Part shown: positions 1-10,900 of the stretch, piece after piece | Layout of the letters: each line of letters opens with the position of its first letter | Position numbering within the stretch: the stretch's first letter is position 1 | Source: Pseudoalteromonas phenolica | Lineage (GTDB): Bacteria > Pseudomonadota > Gammaproteobacteria > Enterobacterales > Alteromonadaceae | Direction of reading: 5' to 3' | Assembly (NCBI RefSeq): GCF_005886345.1 | Contig: NZ_PNEC01000054.1 | Coordinates: 1 to 64,000 of the forward strand | DNA length: 64,000 nt | The notes under the pieces: model-generated | Told to the model about the DNA's origin: nothing | Seen by the model: only the letters and a program-made list of their open reading frames with translations | Database searches by the model: none | Made by a program: the position numbers and the translations under genes

Positions 1-191
1 GAACCAAATGAGTCCTCTGAATCAAATTCAACTGACTGCTCTGTATTTAATTGTGTAACGTCACTTGTATCACTGTATTGAGAATAAGGTTTTTTTTCGT
101 CAAATAATACATTCACTGGCTGAGCCAGTGATTCTGCTATGTGTGATGATGCAAGTACTGCTGGCAATACAGCTAATAAATTAAATTTCAT
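1..191 (-). CDS. N-terminus of an unidentified secreted protein (truncated by window edge)
   Basis: The reverse strand opens with MKFNLLAVLPAVLASSHIAE, which has the basic start, hydrophobic core and small residues of a Sec signal peptide. An acidic, Ser/Asp/Thr-rich stretch follows, and the frame stays open to the window edge. The ATG lies inside the last codons of the upstream Maf-like gene, an 11-bp overlap that suggests translational coupling. About 63 residues are visible and no domain can be recognised. It is probably a periplasmic, outer-membrane or secreted protein; the function is unknown. Confidence 0.6.
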   Translation of the reverse strand, partial: MKFNLLAVLPAVLASSHIAESLAQPVNVLFDEKKPYSQYSDTSDVTQLNTEQSVEFDSEDSFG

Positions 192-2034
192 TACTTTCCT
201 TAATTTTAAGTTGGTTTAGGTAGTGGTTAAAATTTTGAACTAATAAAGGTTTTATTTTTTGAAAATATGTTTCAATATTTTCTTCTGGGATACGATTTAT
301 GTGGCCAGAAATAGTTGTCGAAATATACTTTAAGGAGCCAAGTAACAGTAACTTTGTGGTAGTATTATCTTTTTCTAGGTGCTTTGCCTTCTGTTCTATT
401 ACGTTCATTAATGAGGACATTGATGTACACTGCTCTATTTTGTCTCGGATCTTTTTAATTTCAACTCTTTGCCTTTCAAGGCATAAGAAATTTAACTGTA
501 TCTTTTCTTTTTTTACTAATTGGGCCTTATTTTTTAATTCAATTAAGAGCTCACTCTTTCTTTGGTTACTATTTTTATTAATTACATCGTCGAGCTTGAC
601 CGGTATTGCGCCTTCGACTTTTGCGCCATTACTCGTGTTATATATCTGAAGACCTTTTTCGTTTCGAAGTAAGTTCTCGATTGATAACCTTGCACCGTTA
701 TAAATCCTATTGCTAAAAACAAAAGGAGTGAAATTTCCTATTACTTTAATATCTTGTGAGTATTTGACGTCGTTTAATTGGCTTTTTTTATTATAATAAT
801 CAGAGTGTTTACTATGGTGGTTCACCATATTTAGATAGCCATAATCACAGCCTACTAGAATCTGTTTTTTCAATCCAATTCGGTTTAACGCAGCCGCAGC
901 TAAGTTGGTGACTGTAGGGTTACAATGAAAAAGTGGGATAGCTTCATATAGGTCATTAATAAGTAGAGTGCCAGAGTCGTGCGCTTTTGCAAATATCAAA
1001 TGATAATTAAAGCACGATAGCATTTTAGGGGCCAGTGTATTTAAACCTATGAGTAAAGTGTTTTTTAATCTTCGATCATTAAGTGTTTCAGCTTTGAGAG
1101 TGTAGGTTAATAGTGTTCTTTCTACTTCTACATGTATGTCGGGGACAATACCATTTTTTAAGAGTGTAGTGAGAGATGTACCACATGAGACAATAATATT
1201 ATTTTTATGATATTTTTTTAATAGTGAAATTTCACTATCCAATGATGCTCCATTTCCGACAATGATCGGAAGTGTTTCAATTACTTCATTGCATAACATG
1301 AAATGCCCATCAAATCTATGGGATTTCGAATTCTCTAGAGTGTGTTTTATACTAAGAATTTCATCTTCAAAAAAGCCCCACATACTAGCGAGATCATTTC
1401 TCCAACTTTTGAAGTTATTATATATTTCGTCAAATAAATCAGTGTTGTAGTGTCTAAACAAACTAACATCGGAAAGTGAGTTGTAGCCAGAATTTTTTAA
1501 TATGTTATTTAGCTCAATTTTGAAGCTGCTCATTTTTGATTGTATTATGAAATAAATATCTCTTAAATTCTTATTTTCTTCTTTCAACCTACAAATATCT
1601 AAATTATTAAGTAATAAACTTAATATATCTAAATTTGGTTCGACTATTACAATAGTATGATAATCGAGATGTTTTAAGAGTTCAGGTATATGACCTCCGC
1701 TTCCAGCTCCGAGTACAACCAACATTGCACTTCTTGGTTTCTTAGTTGGACGCGAGCCTAACTCCTGAGCAATTTTGTTAGCATGACCAATAAAGTTTTG
1801 ATGGCCTATCTCTTGATTAATTACATTGTCATAGTGCAGTGATCGGTGCGTTGGCTTTTTGAAAAATAGATCTACTTGATTCCGACATAATTCCAAATTA
1901 TTTTTTGACCCATAAAAGTCATAAAGGTGGCTATCTGAGGTAACCGAAAAGTCCGTTTCTTGAAACTCCTTATGCTTTCTTAGCTTTTTATAGCTTTTGT
2001 TAAGCTCGTTGATGTTCTTTTTAAGCAGTTCCAT
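181..2034 (-). CDS. Maf / MptE-like (DUF115) glycosylation protein
   Basis: This 617-residue protein resembles the motility accessory factor (Maf, DUF115/MptE-like) family. Known members are linked to attaching nonulosonic sugars (pseudaminic or legionaminic acid) to flagellin in the cytoplasm. A glycine-rich nucleotide-binding-like motif lies at about 109-115 (GAGSGGH). The family core follows: VGNGASL near 259-265, SCGTSL near 283-288 and GIVPDIHVEVER near 295-306. The C-terminal third is Lys/Glu-rich and probably helical. No flagellin or nonulosonate genes lie in the window, so the acceptor is unknown. The downstream secreted-protein gene overlaps it by 11 bp. The family call is firm; the specific role is inferred. 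Confidence 0.8.
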   Translation of the reverse strand: MELLKKNINELNKSYKKLRKHKEFQETDFSVTSDSHLYDFYGSKNNLELCRNQVDLFFKKPTHRSLHYDNVINQEIGHQNFIGHANKIAQELGSRPTKKPRSAMLVVLGAGSGGHIPELLKHLDYHTIVIVEPNLDILSLLLNNLDICRLKEENKNLRDIYFIIQSKMSSFKIELNNILKNSGYNSLSDVSLFRHYNTDLFDEIYNNFKSWRNDLASMWGFFEDEILSIKHTLENSKSHRFDGHFMLCNEVIETLPIIVGNGASLDSEISLLKKYHKNNIIVSCGTSLTTLLKNGIVPDIHVEVERTLLTYTLKAETLNDRRLKNTLLIGLNTLAPKMLSCFNYHLIFAKAHDSGTLLINDLYEAIPLFHCNPTVTNLAAAALNRIGLKKQILVGCDYGYLNMVNHHSKHSDYYNKKSQLNDVKYSQDIKVIGNFTPFVFSNRIYNGARLSIENLLRNEKGLQIYNTSNGAKVEGAIPVKLDDVINKNSNQRKSELLIELKNKAQLVKKEKIQLNFLCLERQRVEIKKIRDKIEQCTSMSSLMNVIEQKAKHLEKDNTTTKLLLLGSLKYISTTISGHINRIPEENIETYFQKIKPLLVQNFNHYLNQLKIKESNEI

Positions 2035-2936
2035 TTTGCTTCAAGCCCTTTTAAAATTTATATAAGTTTCGTTTAATGCTGACTCAATTTCTTTAGCTGT
2101 TTGCTTACTCGAAGATAATTTGAAAGTAGTAAATTTAAATAATTACTAGTTACCTTGATGCTCTCCTAAAATAACAACACTAAAACAGTCACGACTAAAT
2201 GCCAGACCCATTATGTACTTTTTTACATAATTATTTTTTTGAATTTCAATAATTTTTTATAAATGGTTTCAATCATAAATATTAACATCTTCTATGCTAG
2301 AATATTATTTTAAATTACATATAAAGTTTAATCGGTTAGCTTCTATAAACCAATATAGCATTGAGATCATAATAAACAAGAGTAAAGTAAAAATACATCA
2401 CAAATAAAAACAATAAAAACAAACACTTAATGAAAAAATATTTTTCTTTTCTGATTTTTCACTATAGCAATACTTTTTTTGTTGATTTTGATAAAAATGT
2501 TCTGTTTTGTACTTTTTTAAAAGTATGAATAGGCAAGTGCTGTCACACTTCGTTGAGATAGGTACGTCGAAGATTGCTTATAATAAGTATCTAGAATTAA
2601 GATGGGACCTAAAAAATCAGCTTCAAAGTTATAAACAGTTTTATGAATAACTGTTGCAAATGGAGCAGATTATGGAGCGCATAGCCTTGTTATTACTCAT
2701 AATACTATTTACCAACCTTTAGCAAATTAATCTCAATTGGTCTTTAAACACTTTTATAACTGAATTATATTCTATGATTAAGGATTGAATTTAAGCTGAG
2801 TATTGGATAATCTTTATGTGTGTATCGGAAAATCAAAAATGACATCCATTTTAATTTAACAAAACATTTGCTGATCCAAGCCACCTTTAAATGTCCCCGC
2901 TAAAAACCTCTATAAATTTGTTTGAAAGTTTTGTGT

Positions 2937-2987
2937 TGACACCCATCTTTAATTTTATAAAAGACAGTCAATTTGAAATGGGTGTCA
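2937..2987. repeat. 10-bp perfect inverted repeat (hairpin)
   Basis: TGACACCCAT at 2937-2946 is matched by its exact reverse complement ATGGGTGTCA at 2978-2987, enclosing 31 AT-rich bases. A related half-motif (TGACATCCAT) lies near 2840. It could be the end of a small mobile element or a structured RNA element. No adjacent gene explains it. Confidence 0.5.
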
Positions 2988-3022
2988 TGACTATTTTTAC
3001 TTTTGCCATGAGAAAGCGCCTA

Positions 3023-3400
3023 ATTGCAAAACCCAATCACTTTCAGCAGCAAGTCCAAACAAAGCTAGCATCAGATCCAATATAAAATAGCTGCCCATTC
3101 CGACCCTATTCAGCAAGTTACTCAATACTGCCACATCTGCTGGCGAAGATACTCCATGCTGCCTAAAGTACCTTGTTTGCACCTGTGAAGTTCTACTTGA
3201 GTTATCCAAGTGTATATATCACTCCAGTTAGACCACGCTGCCGATAGGCGCGACCAAAGTGATCAAAAAACTTGCGACCACATTGTCGGTGAAACGGGAC
3301 CAAAATGACCATAAAAAAGCCCCGTGTAAACAGGGCTATTTACAGTACTTGTTTGTAGCCTCTTTAGAGGCTTGCACGATGCAAGACCTGACCCCTTTAA
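3023..3400 (+). repeat. repeat cassette, copy 1
   Basis: This is the first of three related segments. It starts with CAATCACTTTCAGCAGCAAG and continues through a conserved body. It ends with a terminator-like hairpin (aaaaaagccccg...cagggct, near 3311-3334) and a short palindrome CTTGCA-cga-TGCAAG near 3371-3385, followed by ACCTGACCCC. Copies 1 and 2 are nearly identical over their first 60 bases and then diverge. The terminal palindrome plus GACCTGACCCC resembles, from memory, REP-like sequences near RAYT transposase genes. No transposase is present here. Confidence 0.6.
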
Positions 3401-3539
3401 TTGTTACGAATGACAGGTGTTGGCACAAAACCGACCTTTGCTCTTGAAACGTTTTTGTCCAGAAGTGAATTTTACGAGTACGAAACTTAAATACTCAGTA
3501 ATTACTAATTAGGGCTTAGTACTAGCAATTTGTTTGTCC

Positions 3540-3722
3540 TTAGTTCTGGTGATTTTTAATTTTAAACGGTTCAAGTTGGTTTCCTTGTCTGTTTAAATAC
3601 TCTCCTACGGAAGTGCCCTGATCAGTAAGATAGCTGAGATCTGCAAGTCTATTTTTTGATAATTTGCTGCTGATATAATCCCAAGAAATCTCTAATACGA
3701 ACTCAATTCTTTGAATGAATTA
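3540..3722 (-). pseudogene. possible broken reading frame
   Basis: The reverse strand holds an open stretch of about 60 codons without a start (including EISWDYISSKLSKN and TDQGTSVGEYLNRQG) ending at 3540-3542. Coding-like peptides in the other two frames continue it upstream (VKEYPLLNNSFKELSSY, then VAIDPNYSSLDPNIFSK). This is the pattern expected of a gene broken by successive frameshifts. The family is not recognised. Lying downstream of an RHS gene, it could be a decayed immunity or toxin fragment, but chance open frames are possible. Confidence 0.25.
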
Positions 3723-3812
3723 TTTAAGAGAGGGTACTCTTTTACTTGCTGAAAATGTTCGGATCTAAGCTAGAGTAGTTTGGATCGATTGCTACTTTTA
3801 ATGGACTCTACA

Positions 3813-4171
3813 TTTGTAAAATCCAATCACTTTCAGCAGCAAGTCCAAACAAAGCTAGCATCAGATCCAATATAAAGTAGCAGTCCATTCCGACCCTATG
3901 CAGCAAGTTACTCAATACTGCCGCAACTGCTGACGAAGTCACTTTAAGCTAACTGAAATATCTTGTTTGCACCTGTGAAGATTTATTTGAGTTAGCCACG
4001 AAATACCCCCTGTATTTTGGAGCTGACATCTCTAAAATTTTATGCTTTCAGGCTGCATTAACGTTAAAAATTGACTAGAACTCTCAAAAAAAAGCCCCGA
4101 GAAAACGAGGCTATTTGCAGTGCAAGCTTTTTGATTTAAAGGGGTCTGCAAGATGCAAGACCTGACCCTGT
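3813..4171 (+). repeat. repeat cassette, copy 2
   Basis: This segment is collinear with copy 1. It has the same 5' body (CAATCACTTTCAGCAGCAAG and on), the aaaaaagccccg...cgaggct hairpin near 4087-4113, and the end-motif CTGCAAGATGCAAGACCTGA. The left part matches copy 1 almost base for base; the middle is diverged. The same orientation and spacing suggest dispersed insertion of one element followed by drift. Confidence 0.6.
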
Positions 4172-4293
4172 TATTTCTCCAATGTTAGCTCATCCGTCTA
4201 TAGTGCTATATTCTCCTTTCTCAAACTTAGTTCATATAAGGCTTCAAAATACGCTTCACTAGTATTATCTGAGTATTTGTTTAGGAAAGTAGT

Positions 4294-4491
4294 GGCACTG
4301 CCAGAACTTGCTATAGCTGCTGGACACCTCTACTGCTAATGAGCGCCCAATGCGCTGCCTAAAATGCCCTTGTTGTTACGGTGAAGAGTTGTTTGAATTA
4401 GCCATAAAAAGCCCCGTAAAAACGAGGCTATTTGCAGTGCAATATTGTAGGCGATTAGGGGCTTGCACAATGCAAGAGCTGACCCCGTTTA
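4294..4491 (+). repeat. repeat cassette, copy 3 (5'-truncated)
   Basis: This copy keeps only the 3' half of the unit: a diverged body, the aaaaagccccg...cgaggct hairpin near 4405-4431, and the palindrome CTTGCA-caa-TGCAAG near 4461-4476 followed by AGCTGACCCCG. The highly conserved first 60 bases of copies 1 and 2 are absent. Confidence 0.55.
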
Positions 4492-4536
4492 ATTACTAGC
4501 TCAGACTTTATCATTTACAAATTATACTTGATTTGA

Positions 4537-4974
4537 TTAATGGCGAATAGAAGCCTCTTCGTACTCTAATATATCCTCTTTTTCTTTCTGGTCTAAGTAC
4601 TTTTGAATAGTGGAGTAGTCACAGCTTTCTGGTACATTCACAGCAAATAACCCCTCAATATGACTTAATTCAGACGAGCTACCTAAGCTAGAAAGGTGAT
4701 TTCTCACTTCCATAACTTTTGATGTATCAAAGCAAATCACTCTTAGTGTTGAGTTGTCTGACTTCTTAACGACTGAGCGAAACCACAATTCACCATTTAC
4801 ATTATCTGCTTCTACTATATCTCCACAGCTAATCCCCTGTACAAAAAATGGGATATTATCAATCTCGTAACTACTACCACTTGACAGTGCCCAAAGGCTT
4901 TCATAATCATCAGGTGGGTACCCATCCTCATCTTGAACTAGCTGAAATAGCACTTTTTCGTGTTTATTTGTCAT
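4537..4974 (-). CDS. DUF4265 protein, putative immunity to the RHS-HNH toxin
   Basis: This protein of about 145 residues has the DUF4265 pattern: VLFQLVQDEDGYPPDDYESLWAL, then IDNIPFFVQGISCGDIVEAD and a strand ending SVVKKSDNSTLRVI. The start is MTNKHEK at 4972-4974, ten bases after the RHS stop codon. An upstream extension would run inside the RHS gene. A small acidic cytosolic protein directly 3' of an RHS nuclease tip is the standard immunity position, so it probably neutralises the HNH domain. The family match is from memory; the immunity role is inferred from context. Confidence 0.65.
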   Translation of the reverse strand: MTNKHEKVLFQLVQDEDGYPPDDYESLWALSSGSSYEIDNIPFFVQGISCGDIVEADNVNGELWFRSVVKKSDNSTLRVICFDTSKVMEVRNHLSSLGSSSELSHIEGLFAVNVPESCDYSTIQKYLDQKEKEDILEYEEASIRH

Positions 4975-4984
4975 ATTTAAGTTC

Positions 4985-7900
4985 CTATAGTTCATCTGGC
5001 TTTTTAGGCTCAGGAACCTTATCTGATTTTTCTCTGTTACAAGACCTACACAACACTTGGCCATTTGAAGGTGAACCATCACCACCTTTTGATTTAGGGT
5101 GTATATGATCTACTTGAGTTTCATTCTTAGGCGGAGTCACACCTTTTTGGCTTTTTTGTGCTGGAACCGTTTCAACACCACAGCTTTCACACTTAGTAAC
5201 ACCACCATTTTGTTCTTTATTCCGCTGAATAACAGTTTGCTTCCCTTTCTTTGTAAAGGATTTTCCAGCTCTGTCTCCACCAGAAGTACCTTCTTTACTT
5301 ATACTCTTCTGACTACCAATATCAGTTGTTTTTTGATTTGGACTATTTGCACTTTGAGTATTCTCAGCACCATTGCTTGTTTTAGTCCCGCCATCAGTAT
5401 TCGAAGCATTCTGCGACTTTTGATTATTGGCACTTGGTGGGTCACCCTTAAATGCTTTTCGTATCTTTTGGGCACCTGCTTTGGCAACCTTAAATTTCTT
5501 ACCAACCGTGTTTTCTAGCGCACTAGTAGCAACAGTCGCAGCGACCTCCCTTCCACTTACATCACCGTTCTGATAACTATCGTATGCATCAGCCGCAGCA
5601 TTCGCAGTTTCATAAGCTGCATATGCATTTACAGCCCATACTATAACAGGAACGATAGCAACATACCCCGTCGGATCTGTCCCCGCCAACGGATTATTCA
5701 TTATATACGAATATGGATTAATCGACTGCGAATTACCTGGAGATTGAACGTACGGATCAACACTCATAAACCGACCGAGGTTATAATCGTACACCCGACC
5801 GTTCATATGAATTAATTCCATATCATCTAGGTGTTCGTGATCAGTAAAACCTCTGCGTGTTTTTGCTGTATTGAGATCGCCAAGTTTGTTATCAACCTTA
5901 AGACCGCCACTTGCTTCTCTGGGTTTACCAAATGGGTCGTAGTTGCGCTGTGCTTCAACATTGCCGTTTCTATCGGTAAATAAGCGAGCGCTGCCTAGCC
6001 TATCTCTGTGGGTATATCGAATGGTTGCTAACCCATTATCTGATTTGCTAACTACTGCAACATCACCAATATAGGCTCGCCATGTAGTTTCACCGTTTTT
6101 AACCTCTTCTTCGTACAGTTTGTCGGCGTAATATATGGTTGAGCCTGTACTCTTCGTTTGTTTGAAACGCATATGGTCAGGGCCATAAACAAAGCTGTTG
6201 GTGATGCTATTTTTAGCAATAGAGGTTGGCTTATCCATGGCGTTATAAAGTGCCTCAGTCAAACCATCGCCTTTAGTCATGTTACCGCGCGCATCGTAGC
6301 TAAACCCGACCCACGAACCATCAGTCTTTTGGACTTTTTTGACCGCATTATCACCACCACCACTGTAACCAATCAAATGAGTGTCGTAATCATAGGTTGT
6401 AGCATAATCAGATTTATAAGTAATATTACCCACATTATCGTATCTATATGATGTGGTCGTAATACCCGCAATTTGATTAGAGGTTAAACGGTGGAGGTCA
6501 TCGTACTCAAAACGCTCTGAGAAGGTATGTTGATCGCCTATAGGACCAGTGGTCACTGAAAGTTCTCTTAGGTTACCAAAGCCATCGTAGGCACTGTAAT
6601 TTATATTTAAAAGCTGGCCTTGGCCGGTTTTATTGACAATTTTATTCGCCATTTGACCAGACTCAGCATAGTACAAATTCGACTCTCTTAGACCATTACC
6701 AAGTGTGCTTGAAGCAATATTGCCAAACTTGTCCATTCCAGTAATGTTTTGATAAACATATCCACTGGCAGCATTTTTTATGTGTGTTAAATAACCTCGG
6801 GTGTTGTATTCATATTTTACCGTAAGATTATTTGGATAGCGCAAGCCTTTAACACGACCAAAGTTAGCGTCGTACAAAGTAGAAATTGTATATGACTTAC
6901 TACTGCCTGCTATGGTGGTAGTGGTTGGGCGACCGAAACTGTCAAAGGCATACGTACGTGTTACACCGTTGCCACTTTCAGAACCTAACTGGCCATAACC
7001 ATTACTCGCTGTGTCATAATTATAAGTTAGGTCTGTCTCACCAGTAGCTCGCCTTTTTGTGACGCGACCCAGTGCATCAACCGCATACCTTACAATTGTA
7101 TGAGCTGAAGTACTTGCAGAGGTCTGCTTACGTTCCTCTGCTTGCAACTCACCAAACCCATTGTATGTGAATTGCGTGTAACCTTGGTTTGGATCGTTTA
7201 CCGAGGTCTTTCGACCAAAGCTATCATAGCTTGCAACAATACTATCGCCATTGGCGTCTTGAATAACTGTGGGTAAACCTAGCCTGTTGTAGCTATAAGT
7301 TGTTGTGCCCCCTATGGCGTCTACCGTAGACATCAACTGTTTTTGACTGTTATAAGTACGCAACATCTTTGGCAAAGTCAGGCTGTTGCAAGTCTCTTCC
7401 ACGTCTATCTCCGTAGTAAAACCTGTGTAGGTATATTCTACCGTCATTGTGCCATCAACAAGATTAGCGCAACTTTGCGAGGTTACTTTGTACTTTGGTC
7501 GACCTAGTACATCAAATTCAGAGTAACTTACCCCTAACGTTGTCGGTGAAGTTGCATTTATGAAAGGGACTGACTCAAATGTGACTTGCCCTTCATTGTC
7601 GTAATGCACATCGTTGTAAATCCAACTGATATTCGCAAAACCCTGTACCGCAGTCCGTAATGTTCTCCCTAACTTGTCTTTGTACTCTTTCGTTGTCGGT
7701 GTACCTGCTGATTTAGTGACAATTTGCATCACCGCATTTGCCGGGGCGCTATCATCGGGCGTTTGAACCGCAGTATAGCGAATGGGTTGGCCACCTGTTT
7801 GCACACTGTAAAGGCGATTGTAATCGTCGTAATCATACACTGTATCTAGATAGGCTGACGCACCGATTTGTTTGCGCACTGTAGTGGGCTGCCCTGTGGC

Positions 7901-10900
7901 AGGGTTTATGTTTGTTGTTACCGTGTGGCCTTTTGCATTGGTAACTGTAAACGGGAAATAACCGTCGGCTGATACTAAGGTGCCATTTTTTGTATAATCT
8001 ATCGATGAAGTTCGGTTACTTTCTTGCTCTGAGCCATCGATGGCGTATGTTGTGGCCGTTTCGGTTATAGACGTCGGTAAACCATAGTCATTGAAGACTG
8101 TCGTAGTTGTTTTTAACTCATTGTCAATTTCTTCTGCAGAGCCTTCTTTTAATACTACAGTTTCAGGCTTGCGGTTGGCATGGTAATTACTCAAAACCGT
8201 TGAAGTAGTTTTAGTATCACCTGCAGACGTTTTTGTTACTTTGCTTGATCTAAGCTGGTTAAGAAACCATGTCTCTTCATCATTCTCATAGTCACTTACT
8301 GTTTCGGTTTCATAACTTATGAGGTCAGTGTCGTCAATGGTTACCGTTGAATTAGTAATATTGCCGAATTCATCAATCTCAGTATTTTGCGTTGTGTGCG
8401 TTGTGAGTAAATTACCATCTAGATCGTTTACTATTTTTACAATGCTTGAGGGATAAATATGATAAATACCGCTTAAGTCATGGCTTGGGTTATCAGCCCA
8501 GCTGTAAGTGCTTAAGTTTATCGCACTTGAATCATTGTCGCTCAATGGTGCGCCATTTTTGGTATAGCTGTCCGATTTAAAAGTGGCTTGCCTTTGTATT
8601 TTTCCTTGGTAAGGAAACTCTTGACGAAAGTCAGTTTGGGTCACTAGGCCTGAAACTTGGTCTTGTTCAACTATGGTTTTGAAGCCCATAAAGCCTCGAC
8701 CGCGAGAGTTATATACCGCTCCTCGATATGCATAATTACGTTCACGCAACCCACCAAGTCCGTCACTTTGTTCAAAGCTGTTTACAACATACATGCTAGA
8801 GGTAAAGTTTTGATATCCAGCTTGGTAGTTATCTCCCTTGATGTAGAGTTTTGAAACGTTATTTATATTGGCGTTGACCTCCGAAGACAGAGGTCGATAC
8901 GACCAATTGCTCTGGTAGCCAACCCCATTCGTCACCGATTGCAACATATCAATCGCTGCGTAGTCCGCGCTGGAGGTGCCACCTCCCGAGCCATAGTTGC
9001 GGCTGATATTTACAACCCCCTCTGCAAGGCCACTTGGTGGAGAGGTAGAAAAATTACACAGAGTACTCGCTTCAGAGTCACATCTAAAGCCGTAGTGAAA
9101 AACCATATCTAATAGGCCATCCCCCTGGCCATCGACTAATGCGGTATGATTACGCGCACCATAAAAACTGCTATCATCGCGTGTAAACACACCATCCGTC
9201 AGTTGAATCACCTTATAGCGATATATGCTTCGGTCTTTGTCGTCACTTAAAGACCTAAACCTACTTGACCCTTGCCCTATTTCTTCATAAGCCTTTGAAT
9301 CAAAGTCACTACCGCATACCTCTCCCTCTTGAAATAGATCATTCGTAATTGTTGTAATGCAATGCTCTACAGAAATACTACCAGGGTAAAGAATTTCATC
9401 TTTACCATCATTATCTATATCCCCTACTTGCAGTGCATTCGCATACTTGGGAGAGAACATGACATTGTTAACTTCCATCCCCTCAGAGTCCCAATACGAC
9501 TCATAACTAAATCTACGTTCTGGCATTGTGTAGCCGGTATCAATAGCGCCACTAAAGCTGCCACCTTTGTTATAGCGCACAAACAAGCCCAGTTTATTTG
9601 TATTTCTCGAAGAATTTGGATTATACCAACCCAACCAGTCTTGTAGGCCATCACCATTTACATCAGCAAATAAGTAAAAGCGCGTGCGAGTTCCGTAACT
9701 ATTACTATAATGGCCACTATTTAGAGATATGCCCGTGCGATTCAATTCTACTCGTGTGCCATTTAGAACCGTAAAATATAGGCTTTCAATCGGGGCCTGC
9801 CCCATTATTGGCTCACTACGGTTATACCCGTTGGTGACATAAAAATCTCTTAAACCATCGCCATTGAGATCGCTAGCCGCCACAACACTGTATTGAGATT
9901 GATAAGGCGCAGTCACAATGTCTTTGCTCAGTGTATGTAAAACATCTCTGCGGCTCGCAGAATAAGGCGCGTCAACATCACCGCTGTGGTAATAAATCAA
10001 CAGCTTATCTTCGGTCGTGGAGGCAAACTTGTTTACAACTACGACATCAGGAAAGCTGTCTCCGTTGTAATCGTCTACCGACAAAATACTCGCCAACTCT
10101 TCAAGCTGTACATTTGTGTTGATAGCCGTAGTGCTACCATTTTTATTATTTAATATCACCTCAAGGGTTTTACCGGAATCAGAAGTCGACAAGTTAATAT
10201 TATCTGAGTAACCGTCCAAGTTGACGTCTGCTGTTTGTAGGTGGCAGTTTATTTGCGAACCATAATTACAAGAGTTAGTTGGATGAGAATTTGTTGTTTC
10301 ATTCCCCTCAGGAGTGATGTAAAGGCCAGGCCAGTCTTTTGCACCATCCCCATTTCTATCCGCTACGGGTAAATTTAGTTGGATTAAGTCTGCACTTGCA
10401 ACGCTTATATGTTCTTTTTTTATTACCTGGGCACTATGTTGCCATGAAAACTCTGTTGCAGGGAAGCAATGGTCCCCCATACATTGTTCAATCGATTTAA
10501 GCAGGTCTCGCGATGTTGCAGCGCTCTGCTGATAACTGAGCGTGTAAGTGTTAACATCATTTGTAGTCTCACCATCGGTGTATTGAGTCACTACTCGATG
10601 TAGTCGCTGAGTCAACTCATAGTAACCCCCTGCAACATAGCCTGAGCGTACCTCATCTTTGTTTTGATAGTCGAATACAACGGATTGTTGACCTGAAGTT
10701 GAACTGCTGTCAGCAGTGTAATTAATACTGGTTAAAAGTCGTTCACCTTCACCATAGTCAGTATAGTTATAGTTAATATAGTTTTGTTCAGTAGCATCAT
10801 ACTCATATTCAATTAACCATGAATACGCTTCGGTTTTCCCATCATGTACTACCCGACTAGCGGCGGTTTCACCGAATACTGCTGTTCGGCCATTTTTGTA

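Larger units (their letters stand above)
2035..4536. other. gene-poor 2.5-kb interval between Maf gene and RHS module
   Basis: No convincing gene is seen here. The first 850 bases are very AT-rich with homopolymer runs. From about 2.9 kb it holds a short inverted repeat, a possible broken reading frame near 3.6 kb and three diverged copies of one repeat cassette, listed separately. Accumulation of repeats and gene debris downstream of RHS toxins is common, because that is where alternative toxin tips and immunity genes are exchanged. Confidence 0.6.

Noticed and set aside
2525-2650. 41-codon plus-strand frame starting MNRQVLSHFVEIGTSKIAYN
   Set aside because: Short, no clear ribosome-binding site, no recognised family and in AT-rich DNA; could be real but there is no second line of evidence.
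2997-3209. 70-residue reverse frame inside repeat copy 1
   Set aside because: The same frame in repeat copy 2 has an in-frame stop, so the conservation is of the repeat and not of a protein.
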